DNA of 64,000 nucleotides from Roseateles noduli (GTDB lineage: Bacteria; Pseudomonadota; Gammaproteobacteria; Burkholderiales; Burkholderiaceae_C): assembly GCA_002205125.1 (NCBI GenBank), contig NIOE01000007.1:248001-312000 (forward strand), read 5' to 3'. Below are positions 37,975 through 47,779 of this stretch, in pieces. The position numbers were made by a program, and so were the translations under genes. Numbering within the stretch: the stretch's first letter is position 1; every line of letters begins with the position of its first letter. The notes beneath the pieces were generated by a model. The model saw only the letters and a program-made list of their open reading frames with translations, ran no database searches and was not told the origin of the DNA.

Positions 37975-39948
37975 CTACGAGAGCGCCTCGATGAGTGAGG
38001 TGAGGTCGTAGGGTTTACGCAGCACAGTGAATCCTTCCTCACGGGCACGCTCGGCGATGTCGCTGTAGCCGGTCACGAGGATGCTGCGGATGCGGGGGTA
38101 TTCCACCTTCACCTGCCGCACCAGGTCGACGCCGTTCATCCTGCCTGGCATCACGATGTCCGTCACAAGGAAGTCGGCTGCAAACCCCGCCGCCAGTAGC
38201 GCGATCGCGGACTCGGCATCATCGACAACGCGGACCGCCAACCCTTCGGCGGATAGGAGTTGATTGGAGGCATCGCGGACGTCCGGGTTGTCTTCCACCA
38301 GCAGCACCACCTTGCCTTCTATGGCAAGCCGCCCTGCGTGATGTTCCGTCTCCTGCAACTCAGCTGCGTGAGTTGCCGGAAACGTCATGGTGACACTGGT
38401 CCCTCGTCCGAGTGCGCTGTTCACTTGAACTGCGCCACCACTACCCGTGACGAAAGCCTGAACTTGAGCCAGCCCCAAGCCGGTGCCGTTGCCTCGAGTC
38501 TTGGTGGTGAAAAACGGCTCGAAAATCTTTTCGAGGATCTCGAGTTTGATTCCCTCGCCTTCGTCGGCGACCTCTATGGATACGGCTTGAGCAGCCTGCT
38601 CGCTCAAAGCCAAGCGAGCGCTGAGCCGGATGCGCCCGCCGCGGGGCATCGAGTCACTGGCGTTGGTCGCCAGGTTGGTGACGGCAATTTCAAGTTCGAG
38701 TGGATCCAGAGCGACCGTCGGTAGGTCATCGGCGATGCTGATCGTCAGATGGCACTGCGCACCGATCAGGGAGCGGAGCGCGTCCTCCATCTCCCTCAGA
38801 ACCGGCCCGACCTGGAGTGCGCGCGGGTGGTTGCGGCGCCGACCGGAGAGCAAGGTGAGTTGACGGGTCAGCGCTTCACCCTTCTTGACGCTGCGCCGCA
38901 TGACCTGCACGTCGGCGTCGACGCTATCGCCGGCGCGTTTGCGGATGATGGCCAGGCGCCCAGTCAGCACCTGGAGGATGTTGTTCAGGTCGTGGGCCAG
39001 GCTCGCGCCGAGCCGGCCCACTGCGTCGAGCTTCTGGGCGCGGGCCAGCTGCGCTTCGGCAGCTTCTCGCTTCTGTACCTGTGCCTGCAACTGCTCGGTG
39101 CGATGCTGCAGCGTCAAGTAGGCCTCCGTCAGCCGCTTCTGCACGGCACGGAAATGCACCGCGATCACCCCCAAGACGACTGTGTTCGCGAGTAGTCCTT
39201 CCACACGTGCCGTGTACCAGGCGAGGGAGTATCGGTGCCCGCTATGGGTACTGAGCCAGACTCCCGCCCCTTCGGCGATGAGCACGAAGGCCAGCCAGAG
39301 GTAAACGGCTCTCCGGAACAGGCCGCGGCGCCAGATGAGAAAGACCGCGACGGCTGCGGCGGCCACGCTGATGTACGCGCCGAGCCTGCTCACGGGGCCG
39401 AAGAGAAGACGCCCCCCGTCGGGCCTCACCGCACCGAGATCGGTGGCCTGCGAGGCGACAGCGAGCAGTACGGTTGCCAGGATGGCCGCCAGCGGAGGCC
39501 AAGCGCCGGGCCGCCGGTCGGCCGGCCCCGGCGTCGCGGTCTCCTTCAGGATGGCCCAGATGACGAAGAACCCGAATCCGGCGCGCCATCCCACGAATAG
39601 CCAGCTGACCGCGTGCGGCGAACCGAGCACGGGACCGTCTGCGAGGACGGCACCCGGAAAGGTCAGCACGTGCAAGATCGCCATCAGCGCCGCGAAAAGA
39701 TAGGCGGAGGCCACGATGACATGAGATCGGTGGGGGCGCGGTGTCGAGATGAGCAACCAGAACGTGGCCAAATCGATCATCGCAGTCGCTGCGCCATACA
39801 TGCCGCTGATGTGCGCCAACGGCGGCAATGGCATCGACGCCCAAGGCGCCATCACGACGACAGAGCTCAGGATGAGCGCACATAGGAAGAGCACAACCCG
39901 GCGCTGGGTTGAACTCGCATCCTCCTGCACGAATCCGCGGTGCGGCAT
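37975..39948 (-). CDS. MASE4-type hybrid histidine kinase
   Basis: 657 residues. Seven or so membrane helices (about 17-265) with the feel of a MASE4 sensor are followed by a short coiled coil, HisKA with His319 in [13 protein letters not shown], HATPase with [11 protein letters not shown] and [11 protein letters not shown], and a C-terminal receiver with the acceptor Asp in [10 protein letters not shown]. The signal it senses in the membrane is unknown. Its ATG overlaps the stop of the receiver gene at 39948 (TAATG), so both proteins are made together. Confidence 0.9.
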   Translation of the reverse strand: MPHRGFVQEDASSTQRRVVLFLCALILSSVVVMAPWASMPLPPLAHISGMYGAATAMIDLATFWLLISTPRPHRSHVIVASAYLFAALMAILHVLTFPGAVLADGPVLGSPHAVSWLFVGWRAGFGFFVIWAILKETATPGPADRRPGAWPPLAAILATVLLAVASQATDLGAVRPDGGRLLFGPVSRLGAYISVAAAAVAVFLIWRRGLFRRAVYLWLAFVLIAEGAGVWLSTHSGHRYSLAWYTARVEGLLANTVVLGVIAVHFRAVQKRLTEAYLTLQHRTEQLQAQVQKREAAEAQLARAQKLDAVGRLGASLAHDLNNILQVLTGRLAIIRKRAGDSVDADVQVMRRSVKKGEALTRQLTLLSGRRRNHPRALQVGPVLREMEDALRSLIGAQCHLTISIADDLPTVALDPLELEIAVTNLATNASDSMPRGGRIRLSARLALSEQAAQAVSIEVADEGEGIKLEILEKIFEPFFTTKTRGNGTGLGLAQVQAFVTGSGGAVQVNSALGRGTSVTMTFPATHAAELQETEHHAGRLAIEGKVVLLVEDNPDVRDASNQLLSAEGLAVRVVDDAESAIALLAAGFAADFLVTDIVMPGRMNGVDLVRQVKVEYPRIRSILVTGYSDIAERAREEGFTVLRKPYDLTSLIEALS

Positions 39949-40367
39949 TACCGGTCCTTCAACGTGCCTGCGCCGAGCAACAAGCGAAGGTCAGCCTCAA
40001 TCTGTCGGAAATCCACTGGTTTGAGCCAGTAAGCCGACGCTCCCGCGTCGCGCGCCCGGAGCATATCTTCTCGGGAGGCCGAAGCGCTCAGCACCACGAT
40101 GGGCATCAAAGCACCGAAGGATGTGGAACGCACCGCTTGGATCACTTCTACGCCATCCATATCGGGCAGTTGCATGTCCAGAAGTACCAGGTCGGGACGC
40201 TTGCGTTCGACCTCGTCGATGCCTTGGGCCGCCGTGGCGACGACCCACAGCTCTAGAAGCTGGAACTGCCGGGACCACTCCGTCATCAGCAGGGCATTGA
40301 CGGGGTTGTCCTCGATATAGAGGAATTTTCCGGCAAGCTGGGGCGGTTCAGGCGTCAAACCATCCAT
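39948..40367 (-). CDS. single-domain response regulator coupled to the MASE4 kinase
   Basis: 139 residues; GGAGGGATC precedes the ATG. Receiver motifs YIEDN, LLDMQLPDMDG (acceptor Asp), LSASAS and LKPVD are intact. No output domain. It is translated just upstream of the MASE4 kinase, with a 1-base overlap. Confidence 0.9.
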   Translation of the reverse strand: MDGLTPEPPQLAGKFLYIEDNPVNALLMTEWSRQFQLLELWVVATAAQGIDEVERKRPDLVLLDMQLPDMDGVEVIQAVRSTSFGALMPIVVLSASASREDMLRARDAGASAYWLKPVDFRQIEADLRLLLGAGTLKDR

Positions 40368-40549
40368 GATCCCTCCACGCCGATGTGGCGAAGCCCTTCT
40401 TTTCGCATACGGCAGCCGATGTGCCTATGGTGGTGCGCCGCCTCGGGAAAACAGCCTCCAACGTCGCACCGACCTTGGACTACGCTGCACGGCCAGTAGC
40501 CCGTGAGGCAGAACGACTTTCGATGCTCTTTTGAGGGAGTGGGACCAAC

Positions 40550-40942
40550 GTGAAGGACGATGACCTGAGGGGCATCCGAGTGCTCATCGTCGATGACAGC
40601 ATCGACGCTGCGGAGTCCATGGCGTTCTTGCTGGAAGGACTCGGTGCCGACACTTTGGTTGAGACCAATGGGCCCTCCGCGATAGACGCTGCAGCAACCT
40701 GGGCCCCGCACGTCGTGCTGCTGGACCTGGGCATGCCGGGGATGGACGGCTATGAGGTTGCGAAGTCCATGCGTGCCAAGCCTGCGTTGCACAGCGTGGC
40801 GCTCATCGCTCTCACCGGGCGCGGTCGCGACAGCGACATGGAACGTTCGGCTGCAACTGGCTTCGCACACCATGTCATGAAACCAGCCAACATTGAAGAG
40901 CTGAAGGCGTCGATTGTCATGGCCGTCGGCAGGAGCAGCTGA
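40550..40942 (+). CDS. single-domain response regulator next to the LOV kinase
   Basis: 130 residues starting at GTG (position 40550). An intact receiver: VLIVDDS, LLDLGMPGMDG, ALTGRG and VMKPA. It lies 123 bases upstream of the LOV kinase on the same strand. No output domain. Confidence 0.9.
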   Translation: MKDDDLRGIRVLIVDDSIDAAESMAFLLEGLGADTLVETNGPSAIDAAATWAPHVVLLDLGMPGMDGYEVAKSMRAKPALHSVALIALTGRGRDSDMERSAATGFAHHVMKPANIEELKASIVMAVGRSS

Positions 40943-41065
40943 CTTCCGCGAAAGGGCGCGGACGCTGCATGTCAAATCGCTGCGAGCTAGTGCCTGTCGG
41001 CCATGCCGACTAAGCCCGGAAAAGCCCAAAACTACCGTCGCGCGCTGCGTGCCGGACAATGCGCC

Positions 41066-42685
41066 ATGAGCAATGACACTGACCCGCGCGACACGGCGCC
41101 GCACGCGCCACGGCACGCCACATTCGTGGACAGAGAAGGTTTCGGATCCGTCGGCGAAGGTCGGGACATCTTTTTCGCCGCCGTTGCGGCTACCCGGATG
41201 CCGATGGCCATCGCTGACCCGCGGCTCCCGGATGTGCCTCTGGTCTTTGCCAATAATGCCTTCCTCGAAATGACAGGGTACGAGCTGGATGAGTTGGTGG
41301 GGAAGAATTGCCGTTTCCTCCAGGGGCCTGATACGGACCGGGAAAGCGTTGCGCTGATCCGCGAGGCGATTCGGACCGAGAGTGAGGTGACGGTCGAGCT
41401 GATCAACTATCGCAAGGACGGAACGTCTTTCTGGAACGCGCTGTTCCTCACGCCGGTCAAGGATACGGATGGCAAGCTGGTCTACTACTTCTCGTCCCAG
41501 CTCGATGTGAGTCGTCGTCGCGACGCAGAGGCGGCGTTGCGCCAATCCCAGAAACTCGAGGCCCTTGGCCAGCTCACCGGCGGGATGGCTCACGACTTCA
41601 ACAATCTGCTGCAGATTATTTTGGGGAATGTGCAGCTCGCCGCGCGGATCGTCGAAGCTCGCTTCGCTGGCGACGCGACGCTTGAGCGCTCGCTATCGCG
41701 CATTCGTCAAGCCGCGGAGAAGTCAGGCGCGTTGACTCAGCAACTGTTGGCCTTTGCTCGGAAACAGCAGCTGCAGGGCCGCGTGGTAAGCCTGAACGAA
41801 TCTGCGCGGCGTACCGTCGAGATGACGCGGGGCGCCATTGGAGACAACAACGAGCTTAAGTTGGACCTGGACGAGGATCTCTGGAGTGCGCGCGTGGATC
41901 CGACGCAGCTGGAGGCGGCGATCCTGAACCTGTTGGTGAATTCGCGCGATGCGATGCCCGATGGTGGAAAGATCTGGATCCGCACGACGAACCTGCTTGC
42001 GGCGGAGGAGGATGTGGGAGCGCTTGGCCTGCCGCGCGCGGGTCGCTACGCCACGATCGCCGTCAGCGACAACGGCAGGGGCATTGAGCCGGAAGTGCTG
42101 CCCCGCGTGATGGACCCCTTCTTCACAACCAAGGCGGCCACCGAGGGAACTGGATTGGGCCTGTCCATGGTCTATGGGTTCGCCAAGCAGAGCGGGGGCG
42201 CGGCAAGCATTTACTCCGAAGTCGGCATGGGCACAACGGTCCGGCTCTATTTTCCGGCGCTTGATGAAGCGCCACAGCTCACGGAGTCCAGCCAGCCTGA
42301 GACGGGAGGCGGACGCGGCGAGCGCATCCTTGTGGTGGACGATCGCCCCGAGGTTGCGCAAACGGCGGCCGACATGCTGTCTGCGTTCGGCTATCAATGC
42401 GATGTGGCCACGTCAGCCGTGCAGGCTGAACACCTGCTTGCCACGTCTGACTACGCGATGTTGCTCACCGACCTCATCATGCCCGGCGGCAAGAACGGCG
42501 TGGTATTGGCTAGGGAAGCGCAGCGTGCGAGGCCGCATCTGAGGGTGCTGCTCATGACAGGCTTTGCAGACGGTTCGCCGGAACGATGGGGTGGTGAAGG
42601 GTACGACATCGTCTTCAAACCGTTCGCGATCAACGAGCTGAAGAAGAAGGTACGTCGCGCCTTCGACAAGTTCGCCAGCGGCTGA
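41066..42685 (+). CDS. LOV-domain hybrid histidine kinase (blue-light receptor)
   Basis: 539 residues from the ATG at 41066. The PAS domain (about 38-150) has the full LOV signature NCRFLQG, with the flavin-binding photoactive Cys82, and [12 protein letters not shown] and [11 protein letters not shown]. HisKA follows with His176 in GGMAHDFNN, HATPase with [10 protein letters not shown] and GTGLGLSMV, and a receiver with Asp469 in [12 protein letters not shown] kinases of this kind sense blue light through FMN and control general stress or attachment in other bacteria. The start is uncertain by about 20 codons. The receiver at 40550 is a natural partner. Confidence 0.92.
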   Translation: MSNDTDPRDTAPHAPRHATFVDREGFGSVGEGRDIFFAAVAATRMPMAIADPRLPDVPLVFANNAFLEMTGYELDELVGKNCRFLQGPDTDRESVALIREAIRTESEVTVELINYRKDGTSFWNALFLTPVKDTDGKLVYYFSSQLDVSRRRDAEAALRQSQKLEALGQLTGGMAHDFNNLLQIILGNVQLAARIVEARFAGDATLERSLSRIRQAAEKSGALTQQLLAFARKQQLQGRVVSLNESARRTVEMTRGAIGDNNELKLDLDEDLWSARVDPTQLEAAILNLLVNSRDAMPDGGKIWIRTTNLLAAEEDVGALGLPRAGRYATIAVSDNGRGIEPEVLPRVMDPFFTTKAATEGTGLGLSMVYGFAKQSGGAASIYSEVGMGTTVRLYFPALDEAPQLTESSQPETGGGRGERILVVDDRPEVAQTAADMLSAFGYQCDVATSAVQAEHLLATSDYAMLLTDLIMPGGKNGVVLAREAQRARPHLRVLLMTGFADGSPERWGGEGYDIVFKPFAINELKKKVRRAFDKFASG

Positions 42686-42773
42686 CGGCGGCACAAACCT
42701 TGCCCATCGATGTCGGAGCCGGTGGCGGGCGCTGCCGGACTCGACAATCGGTTTGAGGCTTAAAGGAGTCGCC

Positions 42774-43784
42774 ATGAACCAGCACGGACAACGAGGCAGA
42801 CAAGATCAACGCCCCATCAACGCGTGGGACGAAGATGACCGCAATCGCGGTGGCCAGGGCAGCTATCAAGGACAGTCGTCGCGCGAGGGCTATCAGCCGG
42901 GCTACCAAGGGACGAGCTTCCAGGCAGATCGCGACCACCTGCACGGCGGCGGGACGGGCTATGACAGTGGTAGAGACTACCGCGACAACTATCGCCAGGA
43001 CTACCGCAGCCACGGCGATCTGCAGAACCAGGGTGGCTATCGAAGCGGATACGACAACGAGGGTTGGTCGTCGGACCGCAGCCGTTCGATGGGCGGCCGA
43101 AGCGGTGGGGGCTTCGGCGGCCAGGACAGCTACAGCGGCTCGGGCAACTACGGCACTCCGAGTTACGGTGCCTCCAGCGGGTACGGGCAGGGCAGCCCGA
43201 GCGACTACCGCGACCAGGGCCCGAGGCACGAAGGCTGGCGCGAGGACAGCGGTCGACGGTTTGGCGGCATGGCCGGCCCGAGCTACCGCAGTGAGGCCAA
43301 CGACTTTGAACGACATGCCGGCGGCGCGCGCGAGCAACGCGACTACCCGCAGGGTGGCGCTGGCGGCTACGGCCAGCAGTCGACGTGGCAGTCGCAAGGC
43401 CGCTCGCACTATGACCCGGACTACGAACAATGGCGCCACGAACAGATGCGCAACCTCGACAACGACTATCACGGGTGGCGCCAGGAGCGGTATCAGAAGT
43501 TCTCGGAGGACTTCAACAAGTGGCGTTCCGAGCGTTCCTCGAGGCAAGGCGCTGGAAGCAGCGGTGCCGGATCGGAGAGCGCATCGTCCCAATATGCAGG
43601 GCAAAGCGGTGCCGACACGACGCGTTATGGCTCGGGCGGCAGCACGCCAGGGGGCAATGTCGCGTCTGGTGACGATAGGGCATCGACGACGAGCGGCGCC
43701 ACGGGACTGCCCAGCGCGTCCACGGGCGCGTCGCCGGGGACCAGTTCGAGCATGTCTGAAACGTCGTCCAGCAAGACCAAGTGA
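42774..43784 (+). CDS. disordered Gly/Tyr/Gln-rich protein with C-terminal W-repeat
   Basis: 336 residues from the ATG at 42774 with AAAGGAG upstream. The first 230 residues are low complexity, rich in Gly, Tyr, Ser, Gln, Arg and Asp (YDSGRDYRDNYRQDYRS). A conserved helical block follows (about 218-262: HYDPDYEQWRHEQMRNLD, DYHGWRQERYQKFSEDFNKW), and then a Ser/Thr/Gly tail. I have seen the W-containing block in proteins annotated as SWFGD-type stress proteins. The composition recalls proteins that protect against drying or that phase-separate; that is inference. Confidence 0.65.
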   Translation: MNQHGQRGRQDQRPINAWDEDDRNRGGQGSYQGQSSREGYQPGYQGTSFQADRDHLHGGGTGYDSGRDYRDNYRQDYRSHGDLQNQGGYRSGYDNEGWSSDRSRSMGGRSGGGFGGQDSYSGSGNYGTPSYGASSGYGQGSPSDYRDQGPRHEGWREDSGRRFGGMAGPSYRSEANDFERHAGGAREQRDYPQGGAGGYGQQSTWQSQGRSHYDPDYEQWRHEQMRNLDNDYHGWRQERYQKFSEDFNKWRSERSSRQGAGSSGAGSESASSQYAGQSGADTTRYGSGGSTPGGNVASGDDRASTTSGATGLPSASTGASPGTSSSMSETSSSKTK

Positions 43785-43803
43785 GGTCTTTCACCTGAGC
43801 ATG

Positions 43804-43830
43804 GCCGCGCGGTAGTTTCTATCGCGCGGC
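43804..43830 (+). terminator. hairpin between convergent genes
   Basis: GCCGCGCG (43804-43811) and CGCGCGGC (43823-43830) form a perfect 8-bp stem between the convergent genes at 42774 and 43898. No U-run follows. Confidence 0.4.
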
Positions 43831-43897
43831 ACTGCGCATCCCCATGCATCGTCGCCTGCCGGCGATGATGCATGACCATCGGGACACCGGTTCCCGA

Positions 43898-44665
43898 TCA
43901 CTGGTTGTCGCGGTTTTGCCTGATCAAGGCTTGCAACTGCAATGCGTTGGCTGCGGCGGCGCCGGACGCGGTGTTGTCGAAGATGCACCAGATGTCCGAG
44001 TCATCCGGCCACCGCAGCAGTTCCTGCGCACGTCCCAGAAGCCAGGCGTCGTCATAACGGGACCAATAAGTGCGCGGAGATCCGTGCCACCGGTAATAAA
44101 TCGTGGCGCCGCGACCGTTCGCCGCCTCACCCATCCACCCGCCTGGTTGGAAAGCGCCGGCAGGGTGGGCAGGGTCCGCGGCCACGCATCCAATCCGTTC
44201 TTCACGCAGCAGCCGCTGCGCGGATGCGGTGAACCAACTCGGATGTCTGGGCTCGCACATTACCGCGCCGTTGAACGCGGCGCGAAGATGTTGGAAGAAA
44301 GTCCGCGCCGTCTTCGGTTCCAAGTCCAAGGACGGAGGCAACTGGACGAGCAGCACGGCCAGCCGCTCGCCCAGCCCCGCGAGCGACTCGATGAATGCGT
44401 CGACATCTGCCCGGGAGACCCAGAGGCGCTTGTCGTGCGTCATCGCCTTCGGCAGCTTTGCTGAAAACCGGAAGTCCTCCGGCGTTTCGCCGGCCCAGCG
44501 TTCGAAGGTGGACTCGCGATGCGTGCGGCTGAACGTCGTGTTGATCTCGGTGCACCCGAGGACGCGCGCGTAGCGATTCTGCTGGCTCTCGTCTCCCGGG
44601 AAGCTGCCGGCCACATCCCTGGGAATGCTCCAGCCGGCGGTGCCGATGCGAAGAGTGACGGACAT
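43898..44665 (-). CDS. DUF72 protein (YecE type)
   Basis: 255 residues from the ATG at 44665, with GGAG 8 bases upstream. The family start LRIGTAGWSIPRDVAG is followed by CTEINTTFSRTHRESTFERW, FRFSAKLPKAMTHD, VLLVQLPPSL, MCEPRHPSWF and YYRWHGSPR. DUF72 proteins adopt a TIM-barrel-like fold; their role is unknown. It is often found in stress and heat-tolerance gene sets. Confidence 0.9.
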   Translation of the reverse strand: MSVTLRIGTAGWSIPRDVAGSFPGDESQQNRYARVLGCTEINTTFSRTHRESTFERWAGETPEDFRFSAKLPKAMTHDKRLWVSRADVDAFIESLAGLGERLAVLLVQLPPSLDLEPKTARTFFQHLRAAFNGAVMCEPRHPSWFTASAQRLLREERIGCVAADPAHPAGAFQPGGWMGEAANGRGATIYYRWHGSPRTYWSRYDDAWLLGRAQELLRWPDDSDIWCIFDNTASGAAAANALQLQALIRQNRDNQ

Positions 44666-44769
44666 GCCATGAGCTCCGCGTGAATGGCCTCCAAGGCATG
44701 GCAAGCGGCAAGCCGTGCTGGTCACGCCCTCACCGTCGGCCGTCGGCGGGCCAATTGCCGTGCGTGGAG

Positions 44770-45033
44770 ATGGACAACCTGCTCGACGCGCTTCAATGGC
44801 CTGCCATGGTCGTCACGCTCATTGCCGCCTGGCTGGTGGGCGGACAGAGCGCACGGCGAAGGACCTGGGGCTTCTGGACCTTCGTCCTGAGCAATGTGCT
44901 GTGGTGTGTCTGGGGCGCCTTCAGTCATTCTTATGCCCTGATCGTGCTGCAGGTCGGTCTGTTCGCGATGAACCTGCGTGGCGTACGCAAGAACGAGCGG
45001 AGCGCGCAGGACCAGGACCCGGACGGGCGTTGA
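44770..45033 (+). CDS. small membrane protein
   Basis: 87 residues from the ATG at 44770 (start uncertain; ribosome site very close). Three hydrophobic segments: ALQWPAMVVTLIAAWLVGG, FWTFVLSNVLWCVWGAF and ALIVLQVGLFAMNL, followed by a charged tail. The WG-containing second helix recalls SemiSWEET-like three-helix proteins; this is only a resemblance. Confidence 0.6.
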   Translation: MDNLLDALQWPAMVVTLIAAWLVGGQSARRRTWGFWTFVLSNVLWCVWGAFSHSYALIVLQVGLFAMNLRGVRKNERSAQDQDPDGR

Positions 45034-45172
45034 CCGAGGACCACCCCGCCGGGAAGCGCTTCGAGGTCGAAGGGACTTCTGTCCACTTCGCGCGGGCACC
45101 GCGCTTGCTATCGAGCGGTTCCGATTCCCGCCGCGCCTTGCCATGCGAGTCCCCCTTTTCAGGAACCGGTCC

Positions 45173-45244
45173 ATGCTTTCCACCGCTACCCTTGCGATCC
45201 TTCCCAACATGCAGGCCGCACCCGCTGCGAGCGCCCGGCCATGA
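45173..45244 (+). CDS. possible 23-residue leader peptide
   Basis: An ATG with CAGGAACC 5 bases upstream begins a 23-codon frame (MLSTATLAILPNMQAAPAA and four more). Its stop overlaps the start of the next gene (ATGA at 45241). It could couple translation of the cassette or be a regulatory leader. The sequence alone cannot prove it is translated. Confidence 0.35.
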   Translation: MLSTATLAILPNMQAAPAASARP

Positions 45245-46278
45245 GCGACGTGGAGCCAGGTCGACGCCTGCGTGCCCTCATCGACGCGGGTCGGGCAGAA
45301 CTGCCGCTACCAGGGCGTGGGCGCACCCTGCAGCGCTGGTCTGCGCTGGCGACCGTGGCCGCCGTGGATCTCTCGCTCGTCAAGCTCTTCGAGGGGCACA
45401 CCGACGCGATGGCCATCCTCGCGGACGCCGGCGTTGCAGTGCCGCGAGGCACCTCGTCCGCGGCGCCCGCCTACGGCATGTGGGCGGCGGAACCTCCGGG
45501 GGCACGCGTGGCCTTTCGAGCATCGGATGAAGACACCGTCGCGCTGTATGGGGTCAAGGCTTGGTGCTCAGGTGCCGCCGCGTTGGATCGGGCGCTGCTG
45601 ACGGTCTGGCCGGACGCAGGGGCGCACGCTGGCCCGAATGGGGGGCCGTGGCTCGCGGATGTTGATCTGCGGCAGGCGGGCGTGATCATCGATGCCTCTC
45701 GCTGGAAAGCCGTCGGCATGGCGGGCTCCGCGAGTGCATCGGTGCGATTCGACGCGGTGCCGGCTCGCCTGGTCGGGCCGGCGGGGTTCTATCTCTCCCG
45801 GCCTGGGTTCTGGCAAGGAGGCATCGGCATCGCCGCCTGCTGGCATGGTGCGTCGTGTGCGATCGCCAACGCCCTCGTGGCACAGGCCCGCGCGGCGGCG
45901 GTCGCCTCTTCCGGCACCGGCGCGAACGGCGTCGGCGATCCAGGCTGGCATCGGGCGCTGGCACTCGGCGACATGGATCGACTGCTCAGCGCCAATGCCG
46001 CGCTCCTGCGCGAAGCCGCCGCCTGGATCGATCGCCATCCCGACCGCGACGCGCGCGTCTGGGCGCTGCGGACGCGGGCCTCCAGCGATGAATGCGCCCA
46101 GCAGGTATTGCGGGCGGCAACGCGGGCGATGGGCGCTGGCCCGCTGTGCCATGACGAAGGCCTTGCCCGGCTGGCAGCGGATTTGCCTGTGTTCATCCGC
46201 CAATGCCATGGCGACCGGGATCTGGCCGCGCTGGGCAAGGAACTCTCTCAACAGGCGGACACGACATGGACGCTTTGA
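45241..46278 (+). CDS. acyl-CoA dehydrogenase-like protein
   Basis: 345 residues. The N-terminal helical domain, central beta domain (YGVKAWCSGAAALDRALLTV, WKAVGMAGSASASVRFDAV) and C-terminal helices (IGIAACWHGASCAIANALV, VLRAATRAMGAGPLCHD) follow the acyl-CoA dehydrogenase pattern. The catalytic Glu region is not obvious, and the protein is shorter than usual (about 380), so the chemistry may differ. First member of a four-gene coupled cassette. Confidence 0.8.
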   Translation: MSDVEPGRRLRALIDAGRAELPLPGRGRTLQRWSALATVAAVDLSLVKLFEGHTDAMAILADAGVAVPRGTSSAAPAYGMWAAEPPGARVAFRASDEDTVALYGVKAWCSGAAALDRALLTVWPDAGAHAGPNGGPWLADVDLRQAGVIIDASRWKAVGMAGSASASVRFDAVPARLVGPAGFYLSRPGFWQGGIGIAACWHGASCAIANALVAQARAAAVASSGTGANGVGDPGWHRALALGDMDRLLSANAALLREAAAWIDRHPDRDARVWALRTRASSDECAQQVLRAATRAMGAGPLCHDEGLARLAADLPVFIRQCHGDRDLAALGKELSQQADTTWTL

Positions 46279-47144
46279 CCATCGATCTCACCTTTCCGGA
46301 TCTGCTGCCGATGCCGCAGACGCATGAACCCGAACTGACATCGACGGTAGCGCCGTTGTCGCGTCGTCGGATCGAGGGCACCGGGACGCCGGAATGGGCC
46401 TGGCGGCAATGGATGCCGCTGTGGCAGGTGCCGCCCACGTCGATCGACGAGCTGGTTCCGGATGGATCGAGGGTCGTCGTCGTGGCGCCGCACCCGGACG
46501 ATGAAGTGTTGGGCTGTGGCGGACTGCTGTCGCTGTTCGCGGCCCGCTCGCGGGCGACGACGCAGCGCTGGCCGTCGACGTCGACGGTCCTCGTGATCGG
46601 CGTGACGGATGGCGACGCCAGCCACGCCGGGTCGACGACCTGGACGCCGGCCCGGCTCGCCGCGCGCCGCCGGCAGGAGCGCACGCAAGGATTGCGGCAT
46701 CTCGGGCTGCGCGCCCCGATCCACGGGCTCGGACTTCCCGATGGTCAGGTGCGGCACCACGAGGAGCGCCTCGTCGACGCCTTGGTCGGACAGCTGCGGC
46801 CGCACGACGTCGTCATCTCCACCTGGCGCCACGACGGCCATCCCGACCATGAAGCCGTCGGACGTGCCTGCGCCGAGGCCAGCGCCGCATGCGGGGCCAC
46901 GCTACTGGAAATGCCGGTGTGGACTTGGCATTGGGCACGGCCGGGCGACCTTGCCGTGCCGTGGCAGCGCCTGCGTCAGTTGCCGTTGACCGGGCGCGCT
47001 CTCGAGGACAAGTGGCTCGCACTGTCCGAGCACAGTAGCCAGCTGACGCCCGACGGAGACCGCCCGCCCGTGCTGTTCCCTGAAGCCGTGGATCGCCTTC
47101 TGCGTTCGGCGGAGTTCTTCTTCGTGTCGGAGCGGTCGTCATGA
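46266..47144 (+). CDS. PIG-L family deacetylase
   Basis: 292 residues from the ATG at 46266, overlapping the gene before by 13 bases. The zinc-site motif APHPDDEVLGCGG and the second site HDGHPDHEAVGRA are intact, so it should remove an acetyl group from an N-acetylated sugar or similar compound. Second member of the coupled cassette. Confidence 0.9.
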   Translation: MDALTIDLTFPDLLPMPQTHEPELTSTVAPLSRRRIEGTGTPEWAWRQWMPLWQVPPTSIDELVPDGSRVVVVAPHPDDEVLGCGGLLSLFAARSRATTQRWPSTSTVLVIGVTDGDASHAGSTTWTPARLAARRRQERTQGLRHLGLRAPIHGLGLPDGQVRHHEERLVDALVGQLRPHDVVISTWRHDGHPDHEAVGRACAEASAACGATLLEMPVWTWHWARPGDLAVPWQRLRQLPLTGRALEDKWLALSEHSSQLTPDGDRPPVLFPEAVDRLLRSAEFFFVSERSS

Positions 47145-47779
47145 ACGCCGGAGGTCCGTCAGGACAGGACGCGCTGGCCGACCACTTCGAGGGGCTGTTC
47201 AGCAAGGACGCGGACCCGTGGGGCTACCGCACGCGGTGGTACGAACGGCGCAAGCGCGCGCAGATCCTCGCCAGCCTGCCGTCGGAGCGCTACGCGCGAG
47301 GCTTCGAGCCCGCGTGCGCCAATGGTGAACTGAGCGCCGGACTGGCGGAGCGCTGCGACCGGCTGCTCTGCAGCGACGGCAGCGCCACGGCCGTGGCCCA
47401 TGCGCGTCGGCGACTGTCCCGGCTGTCGCATGTCGAGGTGTCGCAGGCCCGCCTCCCTGCGCAGTGGCCCGAGGGACGCTTCGACCTGATCGTCCTGAGC
47501 GAGATCGGCTACTACCTCGACGACGAGGCCTTCCGGCGGACCATCGATGGCGCGATAGGGAGCCTGGACGCCGGCGGTACGCTGCTCGCCAGCCATTGGC
47601 GGCATCCGGAAGGCGACTACGTCCGCAGCGGTGACGAGGTGCATCGATTGATGGGCGCCGCGTTCCGGCAGCGGTCCGGCTGGACCCGGCTGCTGCGGCA
47701 CGAGGAGGAGGACTTCCTCGTCGAGGCATGGAGTCCGGACGAGCGCTCGGTGGCGCGTCGCGAGGGCCTGCGACCATGA
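47141..47779 (+). CDS. SAM-dependent methyltransferase (NodS-like)
   Basis: 212 residues, overlapping the deacetylase gene by 4 bases (ATGA). The NodS-type opening is present: DPWGYRTRWYERRKRAQIL, then FEPACANGELSAGLAERCD for SAM binding and FDLIVLSEIGYYLDDE. NodS N-methylates deacetylated chitooligosaccharides, which fits a deacetylase as neighbour, but the actual substrate is unknown. Confidence 0.88.
   Translation: MNAGGPSGQDALADHFEGLFSKDADPWGYRTRWYERRKRAQILASLPSERYARGFEPACANGELSAGLAERCDRLLCSDGSATAVAHARRRLSRLSHVEVSQARLPAQWPEGRFDLIVLSEIGYYLDDEAFRRTIDGAIGSLDAGGTLLASHWRHPEGDYVRSGDEVHRLMGAAFRQRSGWTRLLRHEEEDFLVEAWSPDERSVARREGLRP

Noticed and set aside
40355-41593. 412-codon minus-strand frame
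   Set aside because: It is antisense to both the receiver at 40550 and the LOV kinase; both plus-strand products are well-known families.
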